DNA from: Blautia wexlerae DSM 19850
GTDB taxonomy: Bacteria; Bacillota; Clostridia; Lachnospirales; Lachnospiraceae
Length of the DNA: 64,000 bases
NCBI RefSeq assembly: GCF_025148125.1
Contig: NZ_CP102267.1
Coordinates: 2,366,501 to 2,430,500, forward strand
Reading direction: 5' to 3'
The position numbers and the translations under genes are program-made. The notes beneath the pieces are model-generated. The model saw nothing but the letters and a program-made list of their open reading frames with translations. It was not told the DNA's origin and ran no database searches. Below are positions 1-7,773 of the stretch, piece after piece (position 1 is the first letter of the stretch; each line of letters begins with the position of its first letter).

Positions 1-148
1 TGTCTGTCGGTACAAGTTTCCAAGAATAGATAAATTGTGGCTTTCCGTATATATCGGTATATTTATAAACGTATCTTCCGTCTTTTCGCTGGCTCTCTCC
101 ATTACGCAAATTGCGATTTTTACTGTCTTTTCGTTTCACATTAGACAT
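1..148 (-). CDS. int: Tn916-type tyrosine integrase, N-terminal part only
   Basis: Reverse-strand translation from the ATG at 148 gives 49 residues, beginning MSNVKRKDSKNRNLRNGESQ and continuing through RKDGRYVYKYTDIYGKPQFIYSW, before the window ends. This is the start of the Tn916 Int family, and this segment is the small three-stranded arm-type DNA-binding domain that recognises DR2 repeats near the element ends. The core-binding and catalytic domains lie outside the window. The RBS is GGAAAGGAG, 7-8 nt before the ATG. It lies directly downstream of xis, as in Tn916, and would excise and integrate the element together with Xis. Confidence 0.93.
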   Translation of the reverse strand, partial: MSNVKRKDSKNRNLRNGESQRKDGRYVYKYTDIYGKPQFIYSWKLVPTD

Positions 149-175
149 AGTGTAAAGCTCCTTTCCGTCATGGAA

Positions 176-220
176 TGAGCCGTGATACGCTATACCTTAT
201 TATACCATATCTACGGCTCA
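176..220 (-). other. Hairpin between xis and int
   Basis: The arms TGAGCCGTGATA (176-187) and TATCTACGGCTCA (208-220) form a roughly 12-bp stem with one bulged base. It lies between the xis stop and the int RBS on the minus strand. It has no U-tract, so it is more likely an mRNA-stability or translation-control structure than a terminator. The function is inferred. Confidence 0.5.
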
Positions 221-226
221 ATGACA

Positions 227-430
227 TTAGATTTCGTCCAATGTATCTATGATTTTTTCAAATTGTTTTCGCTTAATCTGAATACGATTACCGTTCACGA
301 TAACCCAGCCAGCGTCAAGATTTTCTTCGGCTAATTTACGCAATTTCTTTTCGCCAATACGGAAGTATTTAGACGCTTCTTCAATCGTCAGCGTATATTT
401 TTCCCAGATAGGCACATCAGTATTGTTCAT
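227..430 (-). CDS. xis: Excisionase, Tn916 Xis family
   Basis: 67 aa, the same length as Tn916 Xis, with the characteristic core [29 protein letters not shown] followed by [20 protein letters not shown]. This is a small winged-helix DNA-binding protein that binds near the element ends, bends DNA and directs Int toward excision. The ATG at 430 is preceded by AAAGGGGGTG, a strong RBS. It lies immediately upstream of int. In Tn916, expression of xis and int depends on read-through from the orf7/orf8 regulators, and the same order is present here. Confidence 0.95.
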   Translation of the reverse strand: MNNTDVPIWEKYTLTIEEASKYFRIGEKKLRKLAEENLDAGWVIVNGNRIQIKRKQFEKIIDTLDEI

Positions 431-805
431 AATCTATACACCCCCTTTACTGTGTGTCGTTTTTTACAAGCAGGCAGACGGCTTTGGAAAGCTCCGTTAG
501 TATCTCAACTATTCCCATTCTTGTGGGCAGAACCGCACCATGCGGACGTATCATTATTCTGTGAGGATAGGTCGTGGCAAAACGACTTTTCCAACAGTCG
601 CTCTCGGATCACTGCGTGGGTCGCTCGCTTTCTTTTTGAAAAGGTCGTGGCGTACAGTCCCCGTGGCTCGCTATCTCACAAACGTATCTGTCTGCTTTAT
701 TCAGTTGTCAAAGAGCTGTGGCGAAAGCGTGTTGCTTTCATGTAAAAGCAGGAGCAGAGCAGGAAAGAGGGGATTGAACAAATCATGCTCTGCGGTTACT
801 GCTTC
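431..805. other. Intergenic region between orf8-like gene and xis
   Basis: 375 bp without a convincing gene on either strand. Overlapping open frames on the plus strand have no RBS and no recognisable product. On the minus strand a TTGACA hexamer occurs near 718, but I find no good -10 at the right distance. This is the leader preceding xis, and Tn916 has a comparable spacer here. Confidence 0.5.
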
Positions 806-1048
806 TTATTCTTCGGTTTCTAAAGGAATATCAAAGTCCAACATCATTTTGATAAGTGCTTCTCTGATACGTCCCTTTAATTCCATGTCTACGACTATGC
901 AGACATTACCATATCTGTCATAGAATGGACGTAAACAACATTTTGATATGTACGGGTCATAAAATGCCAGTATCTTTTCAATCGAATTTACGTTGCCGTC
1001 CACAGCCGACGAGATAAGGTAAAATGACGGGCGTGTGTTATTCATCAT
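806..1048 (-). CDS. Orf8-like helix-turn-helix protein of Tn916 elements
   Basis: 80 aa. The sequence NNTRPSFYLISSAVDGNVNS and the following EKILAFYDPYISKC match the Orf8/HTH_16 family, which in Tn916 sits between orf7 and xis. It starts at 1048 inside the end of the sigma-factor gene (11-nt overlap, ATGAATGATGAATAA), so the two are translationally coupled. In Tn916 Orf7 and Orf8 are positive regulators of the excision and transfer transcript; the same role is inferred here. A second ATG codon follows the first directly, so the start could be one residue later. Confidence 0.85.
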   Translation of the reverse strand: MMNNTRPSFYLISSAVDGNVNSIEKILAFYDPYISKCCLRPFYDRYGNVCIVVDMELKGRIREALIKMMLDFDIPLETEE

Positions 1049-1466
1049 TCATGTTCTCCTTTAACTTTTTCTTGATTTCTTCAAGTGAGTTCTTCCTACT
1101 GCGGAACGACGTTGAACGGTTAATCTTTAATCTGTCGCCGATTTCTGTATCGCTCATGCCTAAGAAGAAGTACATCAACAAGATTTCTCTGTCCTTTTCA
1201 GACAGATACTTAATCGCTTCTGCTAAATCATCATCAAGGACACGAACCTCAATACCGCATACATCAAAGGCGGTATAATCGCTTTCATATTCGTCCCAGA
1301 CAGCCAGCTTTTCCACGACGATTTCTGGAAGTTCACAATAGGAAATTTCCTTATTTCTTCGTCGCTTTAATTCTTTGCGGTAATTACGGACAATGCCCTT
1401 TACTACACGTTTGAGCTTGCAATCGAATTGACATTGTATCGTTCTTTGGAAGTTCGACGGTTTCAT
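1038..1466 (-). CDS. Orf7-like sigma-70 family regulator
   Basis: 142 aa from the ATG at 1466 (MKPSNFQRT), chosen because AAAGGGGGTG lies just upstream; the frame is open further upstream but has no RBS there. The C-terminus has a region 4 helix-turn-helix: AIKYLSEKDREILLMYFFLG, then MSDTEIGDRLKINRSTSFRSRKNSLEEIKKKL. Tn916 Orf7 (140 aa) is the same size and is a sigma-like activator of the xis/int and transfer transcript. It overlaps the orf8-like gene, forming a regulatory pair. Confidence 0.9.
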   Translation of the reverse strand: MKPSNFQRTIQCQFDCKLKRVVKGIVRNYRKELKRRRNKEISYCELPEIVVEKLAVWDEYESDYTAFDVCGIEVRVLDDDLAEAIKYLSEKDREILLMYFFLGMSDTEIGDRLKINRSTSFRSRKNSLEEIKKKLKENMNDE

Positions 1467-1591
1467 ATCATCACACCCCCTTTCCGTTATGACGTGAAAA
1501 GTGTTTATCCCTCTTTCCGCACCATATCTGTACGGCAAGGTGTGATTTGTTGCAGGAATTTGAAAAAAATTGAAAAAATTTTTTCGGGTAC

Positions 1592-1630
1592 AAAAAAAGC
1601 CCGCACAAAACATATAGTTTTATACGAGCT
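1592..1630 (-). terminator. Rho-independent terminator before the sigma-like gene
   Basis: On the minus strand, AGCTCGTATAAAAC pairs with GTTTTGTGCGGGCT (several G-U pairs) and is followed by seven T residues. It ends the transcript coming from the cargo module and the small gene at 1747-1971. Confidence 0.75.
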
Positions 1631-1746
1631 ATTAAAGCTGTAAAATATTCAGTTTTTAATAAAATGCTATTAGGTAGTGTATGATTGTATAGAATTTCGC
1701 TTAAAATGTTCCATAATACAATCCCCCTTACAGCACTTGTTTTGTA

Positions 1747-1971
1747 TTACACTTTTGTCTTTTGGGTAATCTTGTAAATATATTCTTCTGATGTAGGGCG
1801 TTTATTTCCAAAATACTTTTTAAAATTTGCCTGCACCTCTGGGTCGGTGCTGTTCATAGCTTCATCAATCGTTGCTTCAATATCCGCCCGAACATCAGAC
1901 AATGATACACCGCCAGCTTTTGCCCCAGCTTTCAATGCTTTTTTAATATCTCGTTTTTTCAGACCAATCAT
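1747..1971 (-). CDS. Small protein resembling the Spo0A C-terminal domain
   Basis: 74 aa: [20 protein letters not shown], then [20 protein letters not shown] and a tail with [12 protein letters not shown]. The pattern R-x-x-I-x-x-x-I-x-x-A followed by KPT-x-x-E-x-I resembles the last helices of the Spo0A effector domain. Short proteins of this kind are annotated that way in gut Firmicutes; I base this on recall and consider it tentative. There is no receiver domain. An RBS (AAAGGAG) precedes the ATG. It sits between the ABC genes and the terminator at 1592, so it may belong to the cargo module. Confidence 0.6.
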   Translation of the reverse strand: MIGLKKRDIKKALKAGAKAGGVSLSDVRADIEATIDEAMNSTDPEVQANFKKYFGNKRPTSEEYIYKITQKTKV

Positions 1972-2097
1972 ATGTGTGTTTCTCCTTTAAGCATAAACAT
2001 CTTGAAAAGCAAGTTATGATATTGTAAATCATTGAAAATTTAATGTTTCTGCTCTTATAATACTATTTTTCTATTCTATATCAGTTTTTCTATACGA

Positions 2098-3831
2098 TTA
2101 TACAGACCACCCCAGACTTTCTTGTTGAATAGAATATAATTTGTGATATAGCCCTTTTCTTTCCATAAGCTCATTATGTGTTCCATGTTCAACTATTTTT
2201 CCATTTTCCATTACTAATATCTGGTCTGCATCTACCACAGTCCTTAGACGGTGTGCAATCATAATAACTGTTTTACCTTTTATCAGATGTGCAAGTGCTT
2301 TTTGTACGAAAACTTCATTTTCTGGGTCAAGAGAGGCGGTTGCCTCGTCTAAAAGAATAATCGGAGAGTCTTTTAATAAAGCTCTTGCAATAGAAATTCT
2401 TTGACGTTCTCCACCTGACAATGTACTTCCGTTTTCTCCTAAAATAGTATCATATCCATTTGGCAGATTACGAACAAATTCATCACAGTAAGCTACTTTG
2501 GCAGCTTTATATACTTGTTCTTTTGTAGCATTAGGATTTCCCATTTGAATATTATTAAAAACTGTATCATTAAACAATGTAACATCTTGAAAGACAAAGG
2601 ACATCTTTTCCATTAAATTTTCAGGATTGATTGTTTTAATGTTTTTATTACCAATCGTTATTGAACCGCTTTGTATATCCCAAAATCTGGCAATCAATTT
2701 TGCGATTGTACTTTTTCCGCTTCCAGACGGACCAACTAACGCTGTTATGCTTCCCTGTGGTATTGTGCATGAAACATTGTGAATAACATCTTCATTGTTA
2801 TAAGCAAAAGATACATAATTTAACTTAATATTATAAGTTTGAGGTGTTTCTTCTTTCCCACTCATAGCAGGAGTAGTCAATAATGTTTTCATTCTTTCTG
2901 TAACGACATTAAGATTTAATAATGTAGTTAATTGAGATAAAATAGCTAATATCGGTCCATATATCTTTGTTACAATCAAGAAAAACATAAGAAGAGGTAA
3001 TAGCTCAATTTGTCCATTGACTAATAAGATTGTCCCTACAAATATAGTTATTCCTATTCCTGCTTGTAAAATCATGCTTGCACTGGACATAAAAATACCG
3101 ACAACCATTTCAACTTTAACAGCAATTTTTTTCATTTCCAATAACGCTCTGTTCAAAGTCCTAAAGTGAACGCCGCTTAAATTACATGATTTAATGATTT
3201 TTATTCCCTCTAAATATTCTTGTACTTGACTGGACGCATTTAATTTTGTTTCCACTTGCTTTTCAAATAATTTTATCTGATATTTCCTGCTACACCAAAT
3301 AACTAAGAAAGCAATCGGTAATGTAATGAAAACGCATAATGCTAAACGCCAATCAAATAGTGCAAGAAGAACACAGGTTAAAGTTACAGAAATTCCATTT
3401 GCAATTAGAGGCGGAATAGTACTACTTAACATTGACTCCATACTACTACAATCCGACATCATATTTGTTGTAAGTTCTGATAAATCCTTTGTGTTGAAGA
3501 AACTCATAGGAAGTTTACGCAGATGTTCAGCAATACGCAATCTAGTAACATTTGACTCTTTATAAGAAGCAATATAAGTCTTGCGATAATCATTTTTGGA
3601 AGCTAAGAAAACAATGATTGCTGAAATAATACCTGCTCCCCAAAGCAACCAGATATTTTGCCAATCTAACTCTTGCCCTAAAAAAGGATTTAATAGCTCA
3701 CTAAAAACCATAACTGTAATACAAAACGGAAGTAACATTGCTAAATTTGTAATCGTACAAGCAATGATTGCTTTTTTCAAATCAGTATAGCCTTTATCTG
3801 ATAAAAATAATATTTCTTTTAATTTTTTCAT
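2098..3831 (-). CDS. ABC transporter, permease fused to ATPase (second subunit, YbtQ-like)
   Basis: 577 aa from the ATG at 3831 (MKKLKEILFLSDKGY), which follows the stop of the upstream subunit by one base; its RBS GGTGG lies inside that gene. A six-helix exporter-type membrane domain fills residues 1-310. The nucleotide-binding domain has Walker A GPSGSGKST, signature LSGGERQRISIARALL, Walker B IILLDEATASLD and an H-loop in MIAHRL. Together with the preceding gene it should form a heterodimer. The pair plus an upstream AraC gene resembles ybtA-ybtP-ybtQ, which imports ferric siderophores despite the exporter fold. Drug or peptide export is the alternative. Confidence 0.9.
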   Translation of the reverse strand: MKKLKEILFLSDKGYTDLKKAIIACTITNLAMLLPFCITVMVFSELLNPFLGQELDWQNIWLLWGAGIISAIIVFLASKNDYRKTYIASYKESNVTRLRIAEHLRKLPMSFFNTKDLSELTTNMMSDCSSMESMLSSTIPPLIANGISVTLTCVLLALFDWRLALCVFITLPIAFLVIWCSRKYQIKLFEKQVETKLNASSQVQEYLEGIKIIKSCNLSGVHFRTLNRALLEMKKIAVKVEMVVGIFMSSASMILQAGIGITIFVGTILLVNGQIELLPLLMFFLIVTKIYGPILAILSQLTTLLNLNVVTERMKTLLTTPAMSGKEETPQTYNIKLNYVSFAYNNEDVIHNVSCTIPQGSITALVGPSGSGKSTIAKLIARFWDIQSGSITIGNKNIKTINPENLMEKMSFVFQDVTLFNDTVFNNIQMGNPNATKEQVYKAAKVAYCDEFVRNLPNGYDTILGENGSTLSGGERQRISIARALLKDSPIILLDEATASLDPENEVFVQKALAHLIKGKTVIMIAHRLRTVVDADQILVMENGKIVEHGTHNELMERKGLYHKLYSIQQESLGWSV

Positions 3832-3832
3832 T

Positions 3833-5650
3833 TTACTGCACCACCTTTGTTTGAACTTTCCAATCAATCGCCTCTGTATAATGTTTCCACATTTCAGCAT
3901 AACGTCCATTTTTCTGTATTAAATCATTATGTTTTCCACTTTCAATTAAGCGACCATTTTCCATAACAATAATTTTATTTGCATTACGAATTGTAGAAAG
4001 ACGGTGTGCAATCATAATGACAGTTTTGTCTTGCATAAGTTTCTCAAAAGCCTTTTGTATCAAATATTCATTTTCAGGGTCGCTAAATGCAGTTGCTTCA
4101 TCTAATACAATGATAGGGGCGTCTTTAATAATAGCTCTTGCGATAGCAATTCTCTGTCGTTCTCCACCTGAAAGATGTATACCTTGTGTTCCGACTACTG
4201 TATCATATCCGTTTGGTAATTTAGAAATAAAATCATGACACTGTGCCGCTTTAGAAGCTGATATGACTTGCTCTTTTGTTGCGTTTGGATTTCCCATGCG
4301 AATATTATCGAAAATACTTTGCTTAAAAAGAAATATATCTTGAAACACAAAGCTAATATGTTTCATTAAGTCATTAGTTCCAACTTCACGAACATCAACA
4401 TTTCCTATTTTAATGCTTCCAGAGGTTACGTCCCAAAAACGAGAAATCAAATTAGCAATCGTACTTTTTCCACCACCAGATAAGCCGACGATCGCTGTTA
4501 TTTCCCCTTGCTTTGCTTCAAAAGAAACATTTTTTATTGCCAGTTCATTCTCTTTTCCAGTATAAGAAAAACTAACATTATCGAATGTAACATTGTCATT
4601 ATCAAAAGTCTTTGATATTTGTGTATCTTTTAAGACTGGAATATTAAATATTTCGTCCATTCTTGCAACATTTCCATTGATTTGCATAAACGATTCTGAA
4701 ACATACATAATTTTGTTAAGTATACCCGCTACTGCTGGAACAAAGAGCAAATAGAAGATGAAAGTCATCAGAAATTCTTTCTGGTTTACTGCATTAGTAC
4801 CAATTAAAATACCTACGGGTATAAGCACAAGATAAATATTGTTAATTATCGTTGTAAATGCAGGCATACAATTTTGCCAACCTAATGAAAATTTCAATAC
4901 CCATTCTGTATATTGAGAGATTGCATGTTTTAACTGTTCAAATGAATTAGCTGTCTGATTAAAAGCCTTAACGACTGGCATACCTCGTACATATTCAACA
5001 GACGCATTATTCATATCTTCAAGAGCAATTTGATATTTCCCCATATTTTCTTTCATTGCCCCACTTCCATAACCCATAAACTGAACAATAAAAGCTAAAA
5101 TAATACCAACAAGAGAAGCAATGCCGAATCTCCAATCAATAGCAAATAATAAAATAACCATAACAATCGGAGCAGTTACGGAAGCCACAAAATCAGGAAA
5201 TTGATGTGCAATGAAACCCTCAACACTTTCTATATTTTCGTCCATGATTTTTCTTAACCGTCCACTTCCAATCGTCAAATGATAACCTAAAGGTATTTTG
5301 GTAATATGTTCTGCAAATTTAACCTTTAATTCATACAATGTTCCAAAAGCCGCAAGATGAGAACAAAATATCGCCAAAAAATACAACAAAATATTTGCGA
5401 TAATTCCACCCAGAGCCAACCAGCCATACCCTATTACTTCATTGACATCTAAGCTATTCAAATTTGGATAAACTTGAAGAATAGAACGAATGATGAAGTA
5501 AACTGCAATATAAGGAATAAATGAAGCAATCGACGCTAAGGAAGAAAGAATAGCGGATATAAAAATCAGTCCTTTCTTATTTGAAGCCAGTTCCATACAT
5601 CGTGCCAAGCCAGTTTTAGGCTTTACCTGTTTTGGCGTTTTCTTTGCCAT
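3833..5650 (-). CDS. ABC transporter, permease fused to ATPase (first subunit, YbtP/IrtAB-like)
   Basis: 605 aa, ATG at 5650 with RBS TAGGAGG 7-8 nt upstream. Residues 25-330 form the transmembrane domain. The ATPase domain has Walker A GLSGGGKST, signature LSGGERQRIAIARAI and Walker B with D-loop IIVLDEATAFSDPENE. The ATAF-(S/A)-DPENE wording is typical of YbtPQ/IrtAB siderophore importers rather than of multidrug exporters (usually ATSALD). It ends with TAA directly before the partner's ATG, so the two are translationally coupled. Import of an iron-siderophore complex is inferred from family resemblance and is not proven. Confidence 0.9.
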   Translation of the reverse strand: MAKKTPKQVKPKTGLARCMELASNKKGLIFISAILSSLASIASFIPYIAVYFIIRSILQVYPNLNSLDVNEVIGYGWLALGGIIANILLYFLAIFCSHLAAFGTLYELKVKFAEHITKIPLGYHLTIGSGRLRKIMDENIESVEGFIAHQFPDFVASVTAPIVMVILLFAIDWRFGIASLVGIILAFIVQFMGYGSGAMKENMGKYQIALEDMNNASVEYVRGMPVVKAFNQTANSFEQLKHAISQYTEWVLKFSLGWQNCMPAFTTIINNIYLVLIPVGILIGTNAVNQKEFLMTFIFYLLFVPAVAGILNKIMYVSESFMQINGNVARMDEIFNIPVLKDTQISKTFDNDNVTFDNVSFSYTGKENELAIKNVSFEAKQGEITAIVGLSGGGKSTIANLISRFWDVTSGSIKIGNVDVREVGTNDLMKHISFVFQDIFLFKQSIFDNIRMGNPNATKEQVISASKAAQCHDFISKLPNGYDTVVGTQGIHLSGGERQRIAIARAIIKDAPIIVLDEATAFSDPENEYLIQKAFEKLMQDKTVIMIAHRLSTIRNANKIIVMENGRLIESGKHNDLIQKNGRYAEMWKHYTEAIDWKVQTKVVQ

Positions 5651-5663
5651 AATAAATCCTCCT

Positions 5664-5708
5664 AACTAAAAAATGATGTAGTTAGCTCTTGCTAACATAC
5701 ATCATTTT
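5664..5708 (-). terminator. Strong hairpin with T-tract upstream of the ABC operon (terminator or attenuator)
   Basis: AAAATGATGTA (5670-5680) pairs with TACATCATTTT (5698-5708) and the inner GTTAGC pairs with GCTAAC, a stem of about 17 bp. On the minus strand it is followed by six T residues and then directly by the RBS of the first ABC gene. It can end the araC transcript, or act as an attenuator in the ABC leader if the ABC promoter lies in 5709-5773 (a weak candidate is TTGGGC, 17 nt, TATAGC). Confidence 0.75.
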
Positions 5709-5773
5709 ACTTTTTATATTTATTTGCTTCTACTCCATAGCTATATATCTATCCAAAAAATAGCCCAAAAGTG

Positions 5774-6724
5774 TTAATTTTCTGCCTTTCGATAATCTTT
5801 AGGTAAAATACCATATACCGATTGAAATGCAATAGAAAATTTACTTGCATTACTATATCCAAGACTTAACGCAATATCATTTATTTTACGCTTTGAATTT
5901 CTTAATTCATTAGACGCTATATTCATCTTGTATTTTTTTATGTAAGAATAAGGAGTATCTCCATATACTTGTGCAAAGACTTTATACAGTAACGACAAGT
6001 TAATTCCTTTTTCATAAGCTAATTGTTCCAGAGATACTTTTTCTTCTAAATGTTCTGTCATATATTTGCAAACATCTTTTGTTATTTGTATATATTTTTT
6101 GTTGAAATATCGAAATTCAGTTTCTTCATTGCCCGACAGTTTGTTGATGAAATATAAAAATTCGATTGCTTTAACACGAAAATAGGTAATACTTTCCTTA
6201 TCTTTAGCATTATAAAATTCTTCAAAAAGATGTCCTAACTCAAAGTCTGCATGACTTAAATATCCATTTTTATTTAACTTTAATCTTTCACTTATTTTGT
6301 CCATATCTAAGCAAAAATCATTTAGAATTTTTTGTGTATCTGCACTAAGGGCGTGTTTATCTATGACTAAGCTAAATGCGTAACATTTTTTTAGGGGAAA
6401 GGAAAAAGATATAGGCAAATGTTTAGTCCCCATAATACTGAAATATCCTTCTGACAAATAAAACATCTGATGATTAGAAAATTCACATTCATAACGCCCC
6501 GCTTGACAATGGACAATAGAAATTATATCAGGATTAAATTTTTGTGAGGGCATAATTTCATCTGTATAAAAATCAAGAAAACAAAGTGTGATACCGTCAT
6601 AAAGATTATAACTTGTAATAATACCTTTTCCTTTACAGCCATAATCTATAATAACACAATCATTATCACTATCGACTAATTGTGCTTTATCTCCATACCA
6701 AGATTTATTAAATCTATTATCCAT
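5774..6724 (-). CDS. AraC-family transcriptional regulator of the ABC cargo
   Basis: 316 aa from the ATG at 6724 (MDNRFNKSW), preferred because AAAGAGA lies 9 nt upstream; an ATG nine bases earlier at 6733 overlaps that RBS. The C-terminal 100 residues hold two helix-turn-helix motifs: VSLEQLAYEKGINLSLLYKV, and INDIALSLGYSNASKFSIAF followed by the family signature QSVYGILPKDYRK. The N-terminal 200 residues are a ligand-binding region. It lies directly upstream of the ABC pair on the same strand, matching the YbtA arrangement, so it probably activates the transporter genes in response to the transported ligand. Confidence 0.9.
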   Translation of the reverse strand: MDNRFNKSWYGDKAQLVDSDNDCVIIDYGCKGKGIITSYNLYDGITLCFLDFYTDEIMPSQKFNPDIISIVHCQAGRYECEFSNHQMFYLSEGYFSIMGTKHLPISFSFPLKKCYAFSLVIDKHALSADTQKILNDFCLDMDKISERLKLNKNGYLSHADFELGHLFEEFYNAKDKESITYFRVKAIEFLYFINKLSGNEETEFRYFNKKYIQITKDVCKYMTEHLEEKVSLEQLAYEKGINLSLLYKVFAQVYGDTPYSYIKKYKMNIASNELRNSKRKINDIALSLGYSNASKFSIAFQSVYGILPKDYRKAEN

Positions 6725-6761
6725 ACCAATCATCTCTTTTTGTTAATCTATTCTAATTTTA

Positions 6762-6797
6762 ATATTAACATATATCTGAAACGTGAGCAACGTTTTC
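6762..6797 (-). promoter_or_regulatory. Promoter of the araC gene with overlapping palindrome
   Basis: -35 TTGCTC (6785-6790 on the minus strand), 17-nt spacer, -10 TAATAT (6762-6767). An inverted repeat, GAAACGT (6778-6784) and ACGTTTTC (6790-6797), straddles the -35 box. It is placed to be an operator for autoregulation; that role is inferred. Confidence 0.6.
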
Positions 6798-6810
6798 TGC
6801 TTTTAGGGTA

Positions 6811-6840
6811 AAGGGGGCTATCTTTTTTTGATAACCCCTT
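6811..6840. terminator. Hairpin after orf13-like gene
   Basis: AAGGGGGCTATC (6811-6822) pairs with GATAACCCCTT (6830-6840). On the minus strand it follows shortly before the end of the intergenic region between the TcpC-type gene and araC. It lacks a good U-tract on that strand but probably separates the transfer operon from the cargo. Tn916 has an attenuator region at the same place before tetM. Confidence 0.5.
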
Positions 6841-6845
6841 AATAC

Positions 6846-7757
6846 TTATCCTATAATCTTCCAGTTGCTATCCTTATGTAGCACAAGCTCATATTGCGAT
6901 ACCTGCGTTGCCTTTGTCTGATTATCAAGGAATTTCACAGCAACCTTGACTTTCACATTCTCCCCGTCCTTTGTAAAGATAGGGTTTATCAGTTCAGAAT
7001 AAAGGTAATCTCTGCCGATAGGTTCAAGTACATTACCAGATACATAATAGGCAAGTTCTTTTTCTGTGGCTGTTGGGTACAGCTTAAAGAATGTTTCCAG
7101 AAATGCGGTAGCGTCGTTTACAGTATCAGCGTCTACACTTGCGTCTGCTTCTGGTGTCTTAGGCTCATAGTCTGATTTTTCGATTGCTGGTGCAAGGGTA
7201 GGGTTCTGAACGATTACCATATCCCCGTCAGCGTCTATATGGACTTTTACGGTATAGGTTGCTTTCACATTGCTTGTCTTTTCTCCCTCTTTTATCTGCT
7301 GATCTACTTCGTAGGTAGCAGAAAAAGTGTTCGTTCCCGATTGTTCGATACTCCATACAATCACATTTGTAGCTGTGGAGCTGGTCGGTATATCCGTTCT
7401 GATTGTATCAACATTCAAGTCCTGCAATTCCTTTGTCAGATAACCGCTGATTGCCTGCGTCCTTGCTTCGATAGCTTCTTTGCTGTTATTCCATGTGTAG
7501 TAGGACTTCGCAAAATTCTTCACGAAATTTTCTATCCCGTTGGTGTCCTGCAAGCAAAGTTCAATGATTTCTTTTTCATGGGTCGTGTGCTGGTCGATAG
7601 CAGTAAAATTCTTATACACTCCAAAGCTCACGCTTGCGATAAGCACCACCCACAACGCAATCACGGTTTTCTTATGTGTGCCTACCTTAACAGTACGCAC
7701 CTTTTTTTCTTTTGGTTCTTTGATAGTTTCTGTCTGTTTCTTATTCTTCTTAAACAT
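6846..7757 (-). CDS. TcpC-family conjugal transfer protein (Tn916 Orf13)
   Basis: 303 aa from the ATG at 7757 (MFKKNKKQTETIKEPKEKKV); a TTG nine bases upstream is in frame but abuts the RBS GAAAGGAC, so the ATG is preferred. A basic N-terminal tail is followed by one membrane helix (TVIALWVVLIASVSFGVY, about residues 33-50) and two extracytoplasmic NTF2-like domains typical of TcpC, a bitopic component of the transfer channel. It is the last gene of the transfer operon before the cargo, 16 nt after the NlpC/P60 gene. Confidence 0.9.
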   Translation of the reverse strand: MFKKNKKQTETIKEPKEKKVRTVKVGTHKKTVIALWVVLIASVSFGVYKNFTAIDQHTTHEKEIIELCLQDTNGIENFVKNFAKSYYTWNNSKEAIEARTQAISGYLTKELQDLNVDTIRTDIPTSSTATNVIVWSIEQSGTNTFSATYEVDQQIKEGEKTSNVKATYTVKVHIDADGDMVIVQNPTLAPAIEKSDYEPKTPEADASVDADTVNDATAFLETFFKLYPTATEKELAYYVSGNVLEPIGRDYLYSELINPIFTKDGENVKVKVAVKFLDNQTKATQVSQYELVLHKDSNWKIIG

Positions 7758-7773
7758 ATTTTTCAAGTCCTTT

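Noticed and set aside
452..923. Two overlapping plus-strand open frames of 97 and 127 codons in the xis leader
   Set aside because: No RBS, no recognisable motif, and overlapping each other in different frames over the Tn916 orf8-xis spacer.
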